Source: Lachnospiraceae bacterium
GTDB lineage: Bacteria > Bacillota > Clostridia > Lachnospirales > Lachnospiraceae
NCBI GenBank assembly: GCA_022797535.1
Contig: JAAWKU010000010.1
Span: forward strand, 1 to 41,512
Direction of reading: 5' to 3'
DNA length: 41,512 nucleotides
A program made the position numbers and the translations under genes. How positions within the stretch are numbered: position 1 is the first letter of the stretch; each line of letters begins with the position of its first letter. Below are positions 34,099 through 40,832 of this stretch, in pieces. The notes below the pieces were generated by a model. It searched no databases and was not told the DNA's origin. It was given only the letters and a program-made list of their open reading frames with translations.

Positions 34099-35322
34099 AT
34101 GAGAAAATGGAAGATAACGGGGGGCCTGGTACTGGCGGCGCTGCTGTGCACTGCGGGAGTGGACCGGGTATCCGCCACCAATCTGTCCAATATTACATCG
34201 GAATCCATTCAGGAGATGGAGAACCAGATTGACAATGCGCAGAATGAGCGGGATCAACTGAAAAACGGTCTTTCCGACATCAGGAAACTGGTGCAGCAGT
34301 TGGAGCAGGAGAAGAAGGACCTGAAGAATTATGTGGTAAAGCTGGATGAGAGCATGGCTCAGATCGAACAGAAGATTGTGGATCTGAAGATACAGATTGC
34401 CAACAAGGAAGCGGATATCGTGGAAGCTCAGAAACAGCTTGAGAACGCGCAGAAAGTGGAAGCGGGGCAGTATGAAGCAATGTCCAGCCGCATAAAATTC
34501 AGTTATGAGCGAGGCGAGAACTATTTCCTGGATATGATTATGGGGGCTACCAGTTTTGCGGACTTCCTGAATCGCAGCTATTATATGGAGCAGGTGGCTG
34601 AGTACGACAACCAGATGCTGCTGTCTTTCATTCAGACCAGGGAGTATGTGGAATTGTGCAAGGCCCGGCTGGAGGAAGATAAGGCGTTTCTGGATGAAGC
34701 CAAGGCAGGGGTGGAGACCGAGCAGGCGGCTCTGGAAGAATTGATGAAACAGAAGGAGCAGGAACTGAACGCCTACGAAAAGCGGATCACCACGGGGGAG
34801 CAGTCCATCGAGGAGTACGAGGCGGACATTAAGGCCCAGAATGAGTTGATTGCCGCTCTGGAAAAGGCGGTGGAGGACGAGAAGAAGCGGATCCTGGCCA
34901 GCAGCGGCAAGGTGCTGACCTACGATGGAGGAACGTTCAAATTCCCGTTGGCTTCCTACACCAGAGTGTCTGACGACTACGGCATGCGTATGCATCCCAC
35001 TCTGTTTGTGCAGCAATTCCACAATGGCGTGGACTTTGCGTCTCCCAAGGGGACAGCCATTTACGCAGCCTATGACGGGATCGTGGTGGCGGCGGATTAC
35101 AGTTCCACCATGGGGAATTATGTGATGATCGACCATGGGGGCGGGCTGTACACCATCTATATGCATGCTTCCAAACTGTATGTGAAGAAGGACGATGTGG
35201 TGGTCAGAGGCAACACCATAGCAGCGGTGGGCTCCACTGGGCGCTCAACTGGAAATCATCTCCATTTCAGCGTGCGTCTGAATGGGGAATATGTGTCTCC
35301 CTGGAATTACATCTCACCTTAA
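34099..35322 (+). CDS. EnvC-like coiled-coil M23 peptidase
   Basis: A secreted protein of 407 residues: signal peptide (1-26, GLVLAALLCTAG), a long coiled coil (about 30-265) and a LytM/M23 domain (about 285-407). Metal ligands look intact: H308 and D312 in HNGVDF, and H387 and H389 in HLHF, so it may be an active endopeptidase, unlike degenerate E. coli EnvC. The start at 34099 follows AAGGGGA; the ATG 14 codons upstream lacks an RBS. It directly follows ftsX, and FtsEX is known to control such coiled-coil hydrolases (EnvC, PcsB, CwlO). Inference: this is the FtsEX effector. Confidence 0.92.
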   Translation: MRKWKITGGLVLAALLCTAGVDRVSATNLSNITSESIQEMENQIDNAQNERDQLKNGLSDIRKLVQQLEQEKKDLKNYVVKLDESMAQIEQKIVDLKIQIANKEADIVEAQKQLENAQKVEAGQYEAMSSRIKFSYERGENYFLDMIMGATSFADFLNRSYYMEQVAEYDNQMLLSFIQTREYVELCKARLEEDKAFLDEAKAGVETEQAALEELMKQKEQELNAYEKRITTGEQSIEEYEADIKAQNELIAALEKAVEDEKKRILASSGKVLTYDGGTFKFPLASYTRVSDDYGMRMHPTLFVQQFHNGVDFASPKGTAIYAAYDGIVVAADYSSTMGNYVMIDHGGGLYTIYMHASKLYVKKDDVVVRGNTIAAVGSTGRSTGNHLHFSVRLNGEYVSPWNYISP

Positions 35323-35513
35323 GTATATTTTTACTAAAATTTGGAAGATTGAAATCGTGACTGGTGTGCTGTGTGTGGATGGCATATGCCTGGCATGCAC
35401 TGGATTTGGCGTGATCCGATGAAAAATCAGGTAAGAGGGCTCAAATATACAGTTGTCAGTATATGGGGCAATGGCGCAAGCCGGTATTTCGGATGTGCGG
35501 GAAAGAGGGAAAA

Positions 35514-36770
35514 ATGGAAGAATTTGATCATCAGAAAAAGCAAGGGGACGTTCAGATAGGGCAATTCAAGGTCGGACTGGCGGTGGGTATTTTTATCACG
35601 CTGTTTGTGGTGTGCGTGGCGTATCTGGGTGTACAGATTCAGCAGACGGTAGAGAATGCGGGCCAGGAGAGCCAGCAGGTCAACGCAGGCGGTCAGGAGG
35701 GCAGTCTGGGCGAGACGGCGGCGGATAAGATTGACAAACTGGTGTATATGATTGAGCATTATTACTACCAGGACAATGTGAACCGCGAGGATCTGGAGGA
35801 GGGCATCTACCAGGGACTGATGCAAGCGGTGGGAGATCCCTACACCAACTATTTTACCGCAGATGAATTTGATGCCTTCATGGAGCAGGCCACCGGCGCT
35901 TACTACGGAATCGGCGCATATGTAGCCCAGGATCTGGATCGCAACTACCCCAAGGTCAACAGTCCCATGCCGGGCTCTCCGGCGGAGGAGGCGGGTATGC
36001 GTGCCGACGATATCATCTATGAGGTGGACGGAGTTTCCACCTATGGCATGGACCTGGATAAAGTGGTGAGCCTGATCAAAGGGGAAGAGGGTACCACCGT
36101 GAAAATCACTCTCTATCGGAAGGGGGAATATCTGGATGTGGAGGTGCAGCGCAGACAGGTGGAGATTCCCACTGTGGAGCAGGAGATGCTGGAAGACGAC
36201 ATGGCTTATATCCGGATCAACGAGTTTGACGAAGTGACGCCGGGACAATTCAAGACGGCTCTGGAGGCCTCCCGGGACAGCGGCATGAAGGGTCTGGTGC
36301 TGGATCTGCGGGGCAATCCAGGAGGAAGCGTCAATGCAGTGGTGGATATTGCCAGGATGCTTCTGCCCGAGGGCCTGGTGGTCTATACCGAGGATAAGTA
36401 CGGCAAGCGGGAGGAATACACCTGTGACGGCAGCAACGAGTTTAAACTTCCGTTGGTGGTGCTGGTGGACGGCAACAGCGCCAGCGCCTCGGAACTTCTC
36501 TCCGGCGCCATACAGGACTACGGCAAAGGCATCCTGGTTGGAACCACCACCTTTGGCAAGGGCATTGTGCAGCAGATGCTGACCCTGCGGGACGGTTCCG
36601 CCATCAAGATCACCATCAGCAGCTATTTTACGCCAAAGGGCCGCAACATTCACAAAATTGGCATCGAGCCGGACGTGGCCTGTCCCTTTGACAGCGAAGC
36701 ATACTATACCAGCGGTTTTGACAACCAGTTGGAGAAGGCCAGGGAAGTGCTGAGGGAAATGATGGAATAA
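35514..36770 (+). CDS. CtpA-like C-terminal processing protease (S41)
   Basis: A membrane-anchored serine protease of 418 residues. A short cytoplasmic start (MEEFDHQKKQGDVQIGQFK) precedes one membrane helix (about 20-42). A PDZ domain is at about 120-200 (MPGSPAEEAGMRADDIIYEVDG), then the S41 domain. The NSASASE motif (321-327) places the catalytic Ser at 324 and FGKG places the Lys at 349; the 25-residue spacing matches CtpA/Prc. The start at 35514 follows GAGGGAAAA. It follows the M23 gene by 191 nt. Proteases of this type trim wall hydrolases in other bacteria, so it may control the turnover of the M23 protein (inference). Confidence 0.93.
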   Translation: MEEFDHQKKQGDVQIGQFKVGLAVGIFITLFVVCVAYLGVQIQQTVENAGQESQQVNAGGQEGSLGETAADKIDKLVYMIEHYYYQDNVNREDLEEGIYQGLMQAVGDPYTNYFTADEFDAFMEQATGAYYGIGAYVAQDLDRNYPKVNSPMPGSPAEEAGMRADDIIYEVDGVSTYGMDLDKVVSLIKGEEGTTVKITLYRKGEYLDVEVQRRQVEIPTVEQEMLEDDMAYIRINEFDEVTPGQFKTALEASRDSGMKGLVLDLRGNPGGSVNAVVDIARMLLPEGLVVYTEDKYGKREEYTCDGSNEFKLPLVVLVDGNSASASELLSGAIQDYGKGILVGTTTFGKGIVQQMLTLRDGSAIKITISSYFTPKGRNIHKIGIEPDVACPFDSEAYYTSGFDNQLEKAREVLREMME

Positions 36771-36783
36771 ATATTGAAACTCC

Positions 36784-36811
36784 CTTTACGGAATTGTGTA
36801 CCTGATATAAT
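36784..36811 (+). promoter_or_regulatory. Promoter-like site before the CPT-like gene
   Basis: A consensus TATAAT (36806-36811) with a TTTAC-type -35 (36784-36790) at a short 15-16 bp spacing. It is plausible for the downstream gene. Confidence 0.45.
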
Positions 36812-36857
36812 TAAGTGAGACTGGTGCTGGCAAATCAAGGGTTTAAGAGGTGATGGG

Positions 36858-37367
36858 ATGAAAAAAGGATGTATTATTTTTTTGAATGGAGTGACGAGCG
36901 CAGGGAAAACATCAATAGTGGAAGCACTTCAGGAACGTGATGACATATTTTTTTATGTTGTTGCCAATGATTTGTTTCAAGAGATGGTCGGAGAAAGATA
37001 TTTGCGAGAAAATTACTGGAAATATCTTAGTGAGGTAATCATTATGATGTACCACACTGCGAAACTCTATTCAGATATGGGTAAAAATGTTCTCATTGAC
37101 GGAATTTTGGTTGAAAGAGATGAAATAGCACCTCATTATCATCGACTTATAGAAATAATGAAAGATAATCCGCTTGATATCGTTGAAGTATATTGTCCTT
37201 TGGACATATGTAGACAAAGAAATTTGATTCGTGGGGATAGATATGAAAATATGTCGGATGAACAACATGAACTGATGGCAAAAAATATCGAGTATACAAT
37301 GAGGGTAGATACAAGTTTGTACAGTGCAGCTGAATGTGCAGATATGATTGTGAAGGAATTATTTTAA
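36858..37367 (+). CDS. Chloramphenicol phosphotransferase-like P-loop kinase
   Basis: A small P-loop kinase of 169 residues in the CPT-like/AAA_33 group. Walker A is LNGVTSAGKTS (9-19). A second motif VLIDGILVER supplies the likely catalytic Asp, and VYCPLDICRQRNLIRGDR has the Arg-rich lid typical of CPT-like enzymes. It is AT-rich compared with the neighbours upstream, with many AAA/AAT/ATT codons, so recent transfer is likely. The name comes from the Streptomyces enzyme that phosphorylates chloramphenicol; distant homologues often act on other small molecules, so resistance cannot be claimed. AGAGGTGATGGG precedes the ATG. Confidence 0.75.
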   Translation: MKKGCIIFLNGVTSAGKTSIVEALQERDDIFFYVVANDLFQEMVGERYLRENYWKYLSEVIIMMYHTAKLYSDMGKNVLIDGILVERDEIAPHYHRLIEIMKDNPLDIVEVYCPLDICRQRNLIRGDRYENMSDEQHELMAKNIEYTMRVDTSLYSAAECADMIVKELF

Positions 37368-37488
37368 AGAATAAACCCTGACTCTGTGTCTGCAAAATAG
37401 CAGATAGGAAAACTTGTCCTAAAAGGGAATAATGAAATAAAGGAATCCCGCCCGCTACTGAACCAGATTTCTTATACTGCCATATCTG

Positions 37489-37526
37489 CGGCGGCTATGC
37501 TCATCTCGCATAGCCGCCGTTTTTTT
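37489..37526 (+). terminator. Strong terminator upstream of uvrB
   Basis: CGGCGGCTATGC (37489-37500) and its exact complement (37508-37519) form a 12-bp stem with a 7-nt loop, followed by T7. It isolates uvrB from upstream transcription. The rest of 37368-37488 shows no gene. Confidence 0.92.
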
Positions 37527-37594
37527 GTTCCCGGGCGTCAGCGACTGGGAAAGTAAGGACGATTTTTCTGCAGAGGATAAGCGTTGATCCGCTT

Positions 37595-37638
37595 TTGACT
37601 GCCCGGAGGCAAGGCAAATTATATAGAACGAATGTTCT
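37595..37638 (+). promoter_or_regulatory. uvrB promoter with LexA (SOS) box
   Basis: AGAACGAATGTTCT (37625-37638) fits the Gram-positive SOS box GAAC-N4-GTTC. It is preceded by TTGACT (37595-37600) and a TATATAG-type -10 near 37619-37627, so LexA would cover the -10 and start site. The leader to uvrB is about 155 nt. Confidence 0.8.
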
Positions 37639-37791
37639 AAATACATCTGTACAAACCTGGCATGATGTGATAGAATGTATTAAATGTCGAATCACAAATT
37701 TTTGCGGACAAAATGTGTGCCGCAGTAGAATTTGTGGAAAACTATGTAAGTACATTTTCACAGCGGAAACTTTGTCAGGAGAGAATCTTAT

Positions 37792-38067
37792 ATGGATCAG
37801 TTCAAATTGGTATCTCAATATCAACCCACCGGCGATCAGCCCCAGGCCATAAAGGCCCTGGTTGAAGGATTCCGGCAGGGCAATCAGTGCGAGACTCTGC
37901 TGGGGGTCACCGGCTCAGGCAAGACTTTTACCATGGCCAACGTGATTGCGGCGCTGAACAAGCCTACCCTGATCATTGCCCATAATAAAACCCTGGCGGG
38001 ACAGCTCTACGGCGAGTTCAAAGAATTTTTCCCGGAGAACGCAGTGGAATACTTTGTCTCCTACTAG
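37792..38067 (+). pseudogene. uvrB: UvrB, 5' fragment interrupted after residue 91
   Basis: Excinuclease ABC subunit B, normally about 660 residues. Only the first 91 are present: [17 protein letters not shown], Walker [16 protein letters not shown] (39-53), the [16 protein letters not shown] helicase segment and EYFVSY. Intact UvrB continues YDYYQPEAY; here the frame goes from TAC straight into TAG and unrelated AT-rich DNA. The start at 37792 follows AGGAGA. The break is abrupt, with full conservation up to it, which suggests an insertion rather than decay. The 91-residue product lacks the beta-hairpin and most helicase motifs, so it cannot be functional. The 3' part may lie beyond the window. 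Confidence 0.9.
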
Positions 38068-38091
38068 GCGAAGGCACTTTTGAACACTGTA

Positions 38092-38150
38092 TTTAGTATT
38101 GTTTAGTATTGGTTATACCATATATTGTGGATTGCATGGACTGCATGGAC
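38092..38150 (+). repeat. Two short tandem repeats near the element end
   Basis: TTTAGTATTG occurs twice in tandem (38092-38101, 38102-38111) and TGCATGGAC twice in tandem (38133-38141, 38142-38150), all within 90 bp of the uvrB junction. Such pairs could be binding sites for an integrase/excisionase or a replication protein (inference). Confidence 0.7.
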
Positions 38151-38234
38151 GGAAAAAACAGGGTGGAATCATAGGAATTGTGAACAAAATTCGTCGTGGA
38201 AAGTATTTTTAAAAAGAAATAGAGGCTAACTTAT

Positions 38235-38275
38235 AATCTACAGGACATTGGAAAATTGTCTTGTAGATTTTTTTT
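38235..38275 (+). terminator. Hairpin terminator/attenuator before the winged-helix gene
   Basis: A 13-bp stem with one G-U pair (38235-38247 with 38257-38269), 9-nt loop, ending in a T8 tract. No gene precedes it inside the element, so it either stops transcripts coming from the disrupted uvrB promoter or attenuates the gene starting at 38345. Confidence 0.85.
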
Positions 38276-38344
38276 ACAGAAAAAAATCAATAAGAGAATT
38301 TCAATTTTAACATCAGAAAAATTTTAAGAAATGAGGAGAAAATC

Positions 38345-39502
38345 ATGTCAGAATATCAGTTAGAAATGGAACAGGTTGTGGATTATCCACGCTGCCGGAT
38401 TTACCGGCAGTTTATCCAGAATTTAATGGCGGACCGGAGCATTCGTACAAATGGATGCTCCGGTCTTTTTTATTACACAGTACTTTGTAACTATGCAAAC
38501 TTCCGTACCTCTTATCTTCGTATAGACGGTATTGGTTATACAGTATATCCCGGTGAGTGGATCTGCACCATAAAGGAACTGTCTGCATGGTTCCGTACCC
38601 GTTTCCAGCGCCAGGCGGTCTCCATCCTGGACGAGCTCCAGAAACGCCACCTGATTTCCTATCTCTTTCTTGACCGTGGAAAGGTGGTCAAATATAAGAT
38701 CCGTGACTGGAAAAAGCATAATACGGTACTGGATTACAACTGTCCCTGTCAGAAAGATACGGGATTTTTCTTTATGCCGGTTGTCATTGCAACCGAACTG
38801 GTCAGCAGCAATCGCTGTTCAGAAATGGATATTGTTCTGGATTTGTGGATGTCTGCTGTCTACAATGACAGCCAGGTGCAGGGCTCAGAAATCGGTCCGG
38901 TTGCCTATTTCCGTAACGGCACTGGTTCTCCATTGGTGGCTTACAGTGAGATGGCTGCCCGGTGGGGAATCTCCAAAGCCACGACAGGGCGCGTGTTGAA
39001 AAAACTTGCTGACATGGATTATATTTCTCTCATGTCATTTCCGGGAAAGACAGGCAGCGTGATCTATCTGCACAGCTATCTTTCTACCATGTTCCAGATA
39101 TCCGATGTCCTTGTGGATAAAGAGGAGGTTGCAATGATACTGAAAATCAATATTGCATTGGCGGATGAAAAGGAGGCACAGGCGGATTGTGCTGTTACTA
39201 GGCATGAAGTATGCGTCTCAGAAGAATTATCCTGCGTTTCAAAACGGGATATGGATGCTGTCATTAGAAAAATGGTGCAAGTCCTTGATGCACAGGGAAT
39301 TTCTTGCTTCTGGTGCCCGAAATCCATATATAAGTTATATCCTTTATCAGACGCCTGCAGGGAAGAGTATATATGTCACAAACCAAAGTCTGCTACATGT
39401 TTTGGAATGACTGTATGCTGCGGAGAGGATAAACCGGTTTACACCTTTGAACTGGTTCTCACACCTGCTGAAAAGGATAGGGAAGGAGGAGAAAGAGCAT
39501 GA
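38345..39502 (+). CDS. Tandem winged-helix protein, possible replication initiator/regulator
   Basis: A 385-residue protein that I cannot assign to a named family. Two winged-helix-like segments are visible: about 70-125 (GEWICTIKELSAWFRTRF, then ILDELQKRHLISY) and about 197-245 (LVAYSEMAARWGISKATTGRVLKKLADMDYISL). Two wHTH units in one protein are typical of Rep-type initiators (RepA_N, Rep_3), but also of regulators. The C-terminal third has no clear motif and is Cys-rich. GAGGAG precedes the ATG. The next gene overlaps by 4 nt (ATGA). The short tandem repeats upstream would fit iteron-like binding sites, though this is speculative. Confidence 0.65.
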   Translation: MSEYQLEMEQVVDYPRCRIYRQFIQNLMADRSIRTNGCSGLFYYTVLCNYANFRTSYLRIDGIGYTVYPGEWICTIKELSAWFRTRFQRQAVSILDELQKRHLISYLFLDRGKVVKYKIRDWKKHNTVLDYNCPCQKDTGFFFMPVVIATELVSSNRCSEMDIVLDLWMSAVYNDSQVQGSEIGPVAYFRNGTGSPLVAYSEMAARWGISKATTGRVLKKLADMDYISLMSFPGKTGSVIYLHSYLSTMFQISDVLVDKEEVAMILKINIALADEKEAQADCAVTRHEVCVSEELSCVSKRDMDAVIRKMVQVLDAQGISCFWCPKSIYKLYPLSDACREEYICHKPKSATCFGMTVCCGEDKPVYTFELVLTPAEKDREGGERA

Positions 39503-40041
39503 AAAAGAATCAGGAAGAAATGAATATTGCTGACAACCCGCTGTACCATGATACCTGGAAACTGCTGAAAAAATACAGGGATGTGGTGTGGAGCCTGGAG
39601 TTGTCCGTCCAGCAGGTGCGGAGCCGATTCGAGATCGAATACGGCAGTTCCATTGAGGATTTTCTGGAGTCAGTTTATGTTGCCGGAATCGACCTGTCAG
39701 ACCGCAGTATCGAACACCACGCCAAATGCATTGAGCGGAGCCACCGGATGCTGAAGCTTCTGGACACTTCTATCGACCTGCTTCGTACCAAACACAAAAA
39801 TGGGGAGAGCTATTACTGGCTGTTGTATTACTCTTTCCTTTCTCCACAGCAGCTACGGAATGTGGAAGAAATCATAGAGAAACTGCGTCCTCATATCCGG
39901 GACATCAGCTTCCGCACTTATTACCGCAGGAGACGGGAAGCAATTGATGCGCTCAGTTCCATCCTGTGGGGTTACACCTCTAAGGACAGTATTGATATCC
40001 TGGAGCGGTTCTTTCCTAACGATAAAGACGCCGGAGAGTAA
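39499..40041 (+). CDS. ArpU/sigma-region-4-like regulatory protein
   Basis: A 180-residue helical protein coupled to the previous gene by ATGA. The C-terminal part has a helix-turn-helix resembling the ArpU/RinA phage late regulators and sigma region 4: LSPQQLRNVEEIIEKL (114-129), then ISFRTYYRRRREAIDALSSILWGY (136-159). The N-terminal half is amphipathic helices with no motif (VQQVRSRFEIEYGSSIEDF). It probably regulates element genes; an activator of transfer or late functions is an inference from family resemblance only. Confidence 0.55.
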   Translation: MKKNQEEMNIADNPLYHDTWKLLKKYRDVVWSLELSVQQVRSRFEIEYGSSIEDFLESVYVAGIDLSDRSIEHHAKCIERSHRMLKLLDTSIDLLRTKHKNGESYYWLLYYSFLSPQQLRNVEEIIEKLRPHIRDISFRTYYRRRREAIDALSSILWGYTSKDSIDILERFFPNDKDAGE

Positions 40042-40138
40042 TAACAGGCAGGTATATGAGATATACAGGCTTATATACAAAGCTTCCCACTCCTTTGCCC
40101 CTCATGTATATTTTTTAAAGAATCATACATATTATATT

Positions 40139-40180
40139 TTGACATATCTATTGACCTTTTTGGTATAAATATAGTAGTAT
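40139..40180 (+). promoter_or_regulatory. Promoter(s) of the abiE operon
   Basis: Two overlapping options: TTGACA (40139-40144) with TATAAA (40164-40169) at 19 bp, or TTGACC (40151-40156) with TAGTAT (40175-40180) at 18 bp. AbiEi homologues repress their own promoter, so this is where they would bind. I see no clean inverted repeat. Confidence 0.5.
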
Positions 40181-40205
40181 GGAAGTGGAAGGAGTGGATG
40201 CCTGT

Positions 40206-40832
40206 ATGCTGAAAGAATATCTGGAAAAAAACTACGGTTACAATGAACCGATTTTCATTAACGAAATCCGGTTGGACGGAATCAATGACAATGCCCTGCG
40301 CCAGTATTTTAAACGGATGCTTAAATCCGGTGATCTTGCCCGGTTTGATACGGGGATTTATTATCTCCCTAAAGCGTCACGTCTGCTGAAAAAAAGTTAT
40401 TTAGACCCTATGAAAGTCATTATACGCAAATATATCCAAAGTACAACAGAAGTCTATGGCTATTTCTCCGGAGCTACATTTGCCAACCAGATTGGTCTGA
40501 CAACCCAGATGCCAGCAGTACTGGAAATCATAACTTCTAAAGAGGCAACAAAGGGGCGCAATGTTTCCATTGGTTCCCAGAACGTTCGGCTGAAACGTCC
40601 GGCGACTATTATAACATCTGAAAATGTGGGGCTACTCCAGTTCCTTGATGCCGTTTCCCAGGCGGAAAAATATTCGGAGCTTTCAGATGCAGAAACAGGA
40701 GCGCTTTTAAAAAGCTATGCAAAACAGAAAAATTACAGCAAGGATCTTCTTTCCGGCGTACTGTCCGGCATTACAGGGCCTACCGCAAAAAAACTGATTG
40801 AATGGGGTATTATTTATGAATTTACATCATGA
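40206..40832 (+). CDS. AbiEi-family antitoxin (DUF6088-like)
   Basis: Antitoxin and autorepressor of a type IV toxin-antitoxin system. The start at 40206 (MLKEYLEKNYGYNEPIFI) follows AAGGAG by 11 nt; the ATG at 40179 overlaps the promoter and has no RBS. In the 208-residue protein, the N-terminal winged helix ends with the wing DLARFDTGIYYLP (about 44-56). The C-terminal antitoxin domain has TEVYGYFSGATFANQIGLTTQMP and the NVRLKRP strand. It overlaps the toxin gene by 17 nt, the usual arrangement for this pair. Confidence 0.88.
   Translation: MLKEYLEKNYGYNEPIFINEIRLDGINDNALRQYFKRMLKSGDLARFDTGIYYLPKASRLLKKSYLDPMKVIIRKYIQSTTEVYGYFSGATFANQIGLTTQMPAVLEIITSKEATKGRNVSIGSQNVRLKRPATIITSENVGLLQFLDAVSQAEKYSELSDAETGALLKSYAKQKNYSKDLLSGVLSGITGPTAKKLIEWGIIYEFTS

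Noticed and set aside
35371-35559. A 62-codon frame between the M23 and S41 genes
   Set aside because: It overlaps the supported start of the S41 gene in another frame and lacks a good RBS. The 10-bp palindrome GGCATATGCC at 35381-35390 has no T-tract and is too short to call a terminator.
36858-37367. Calling the CPT-like gene a chloramphenicol resistance gene
   Set aside because: Only the P-loop and lid motifs support the family; distant members act on other substrates.
38068-38344. An insertion sequence as the cause of the uvrB break
   Set aside because: No transposase frame or terminal inverted repeat is visible; the following genes fit a larger integrative element.
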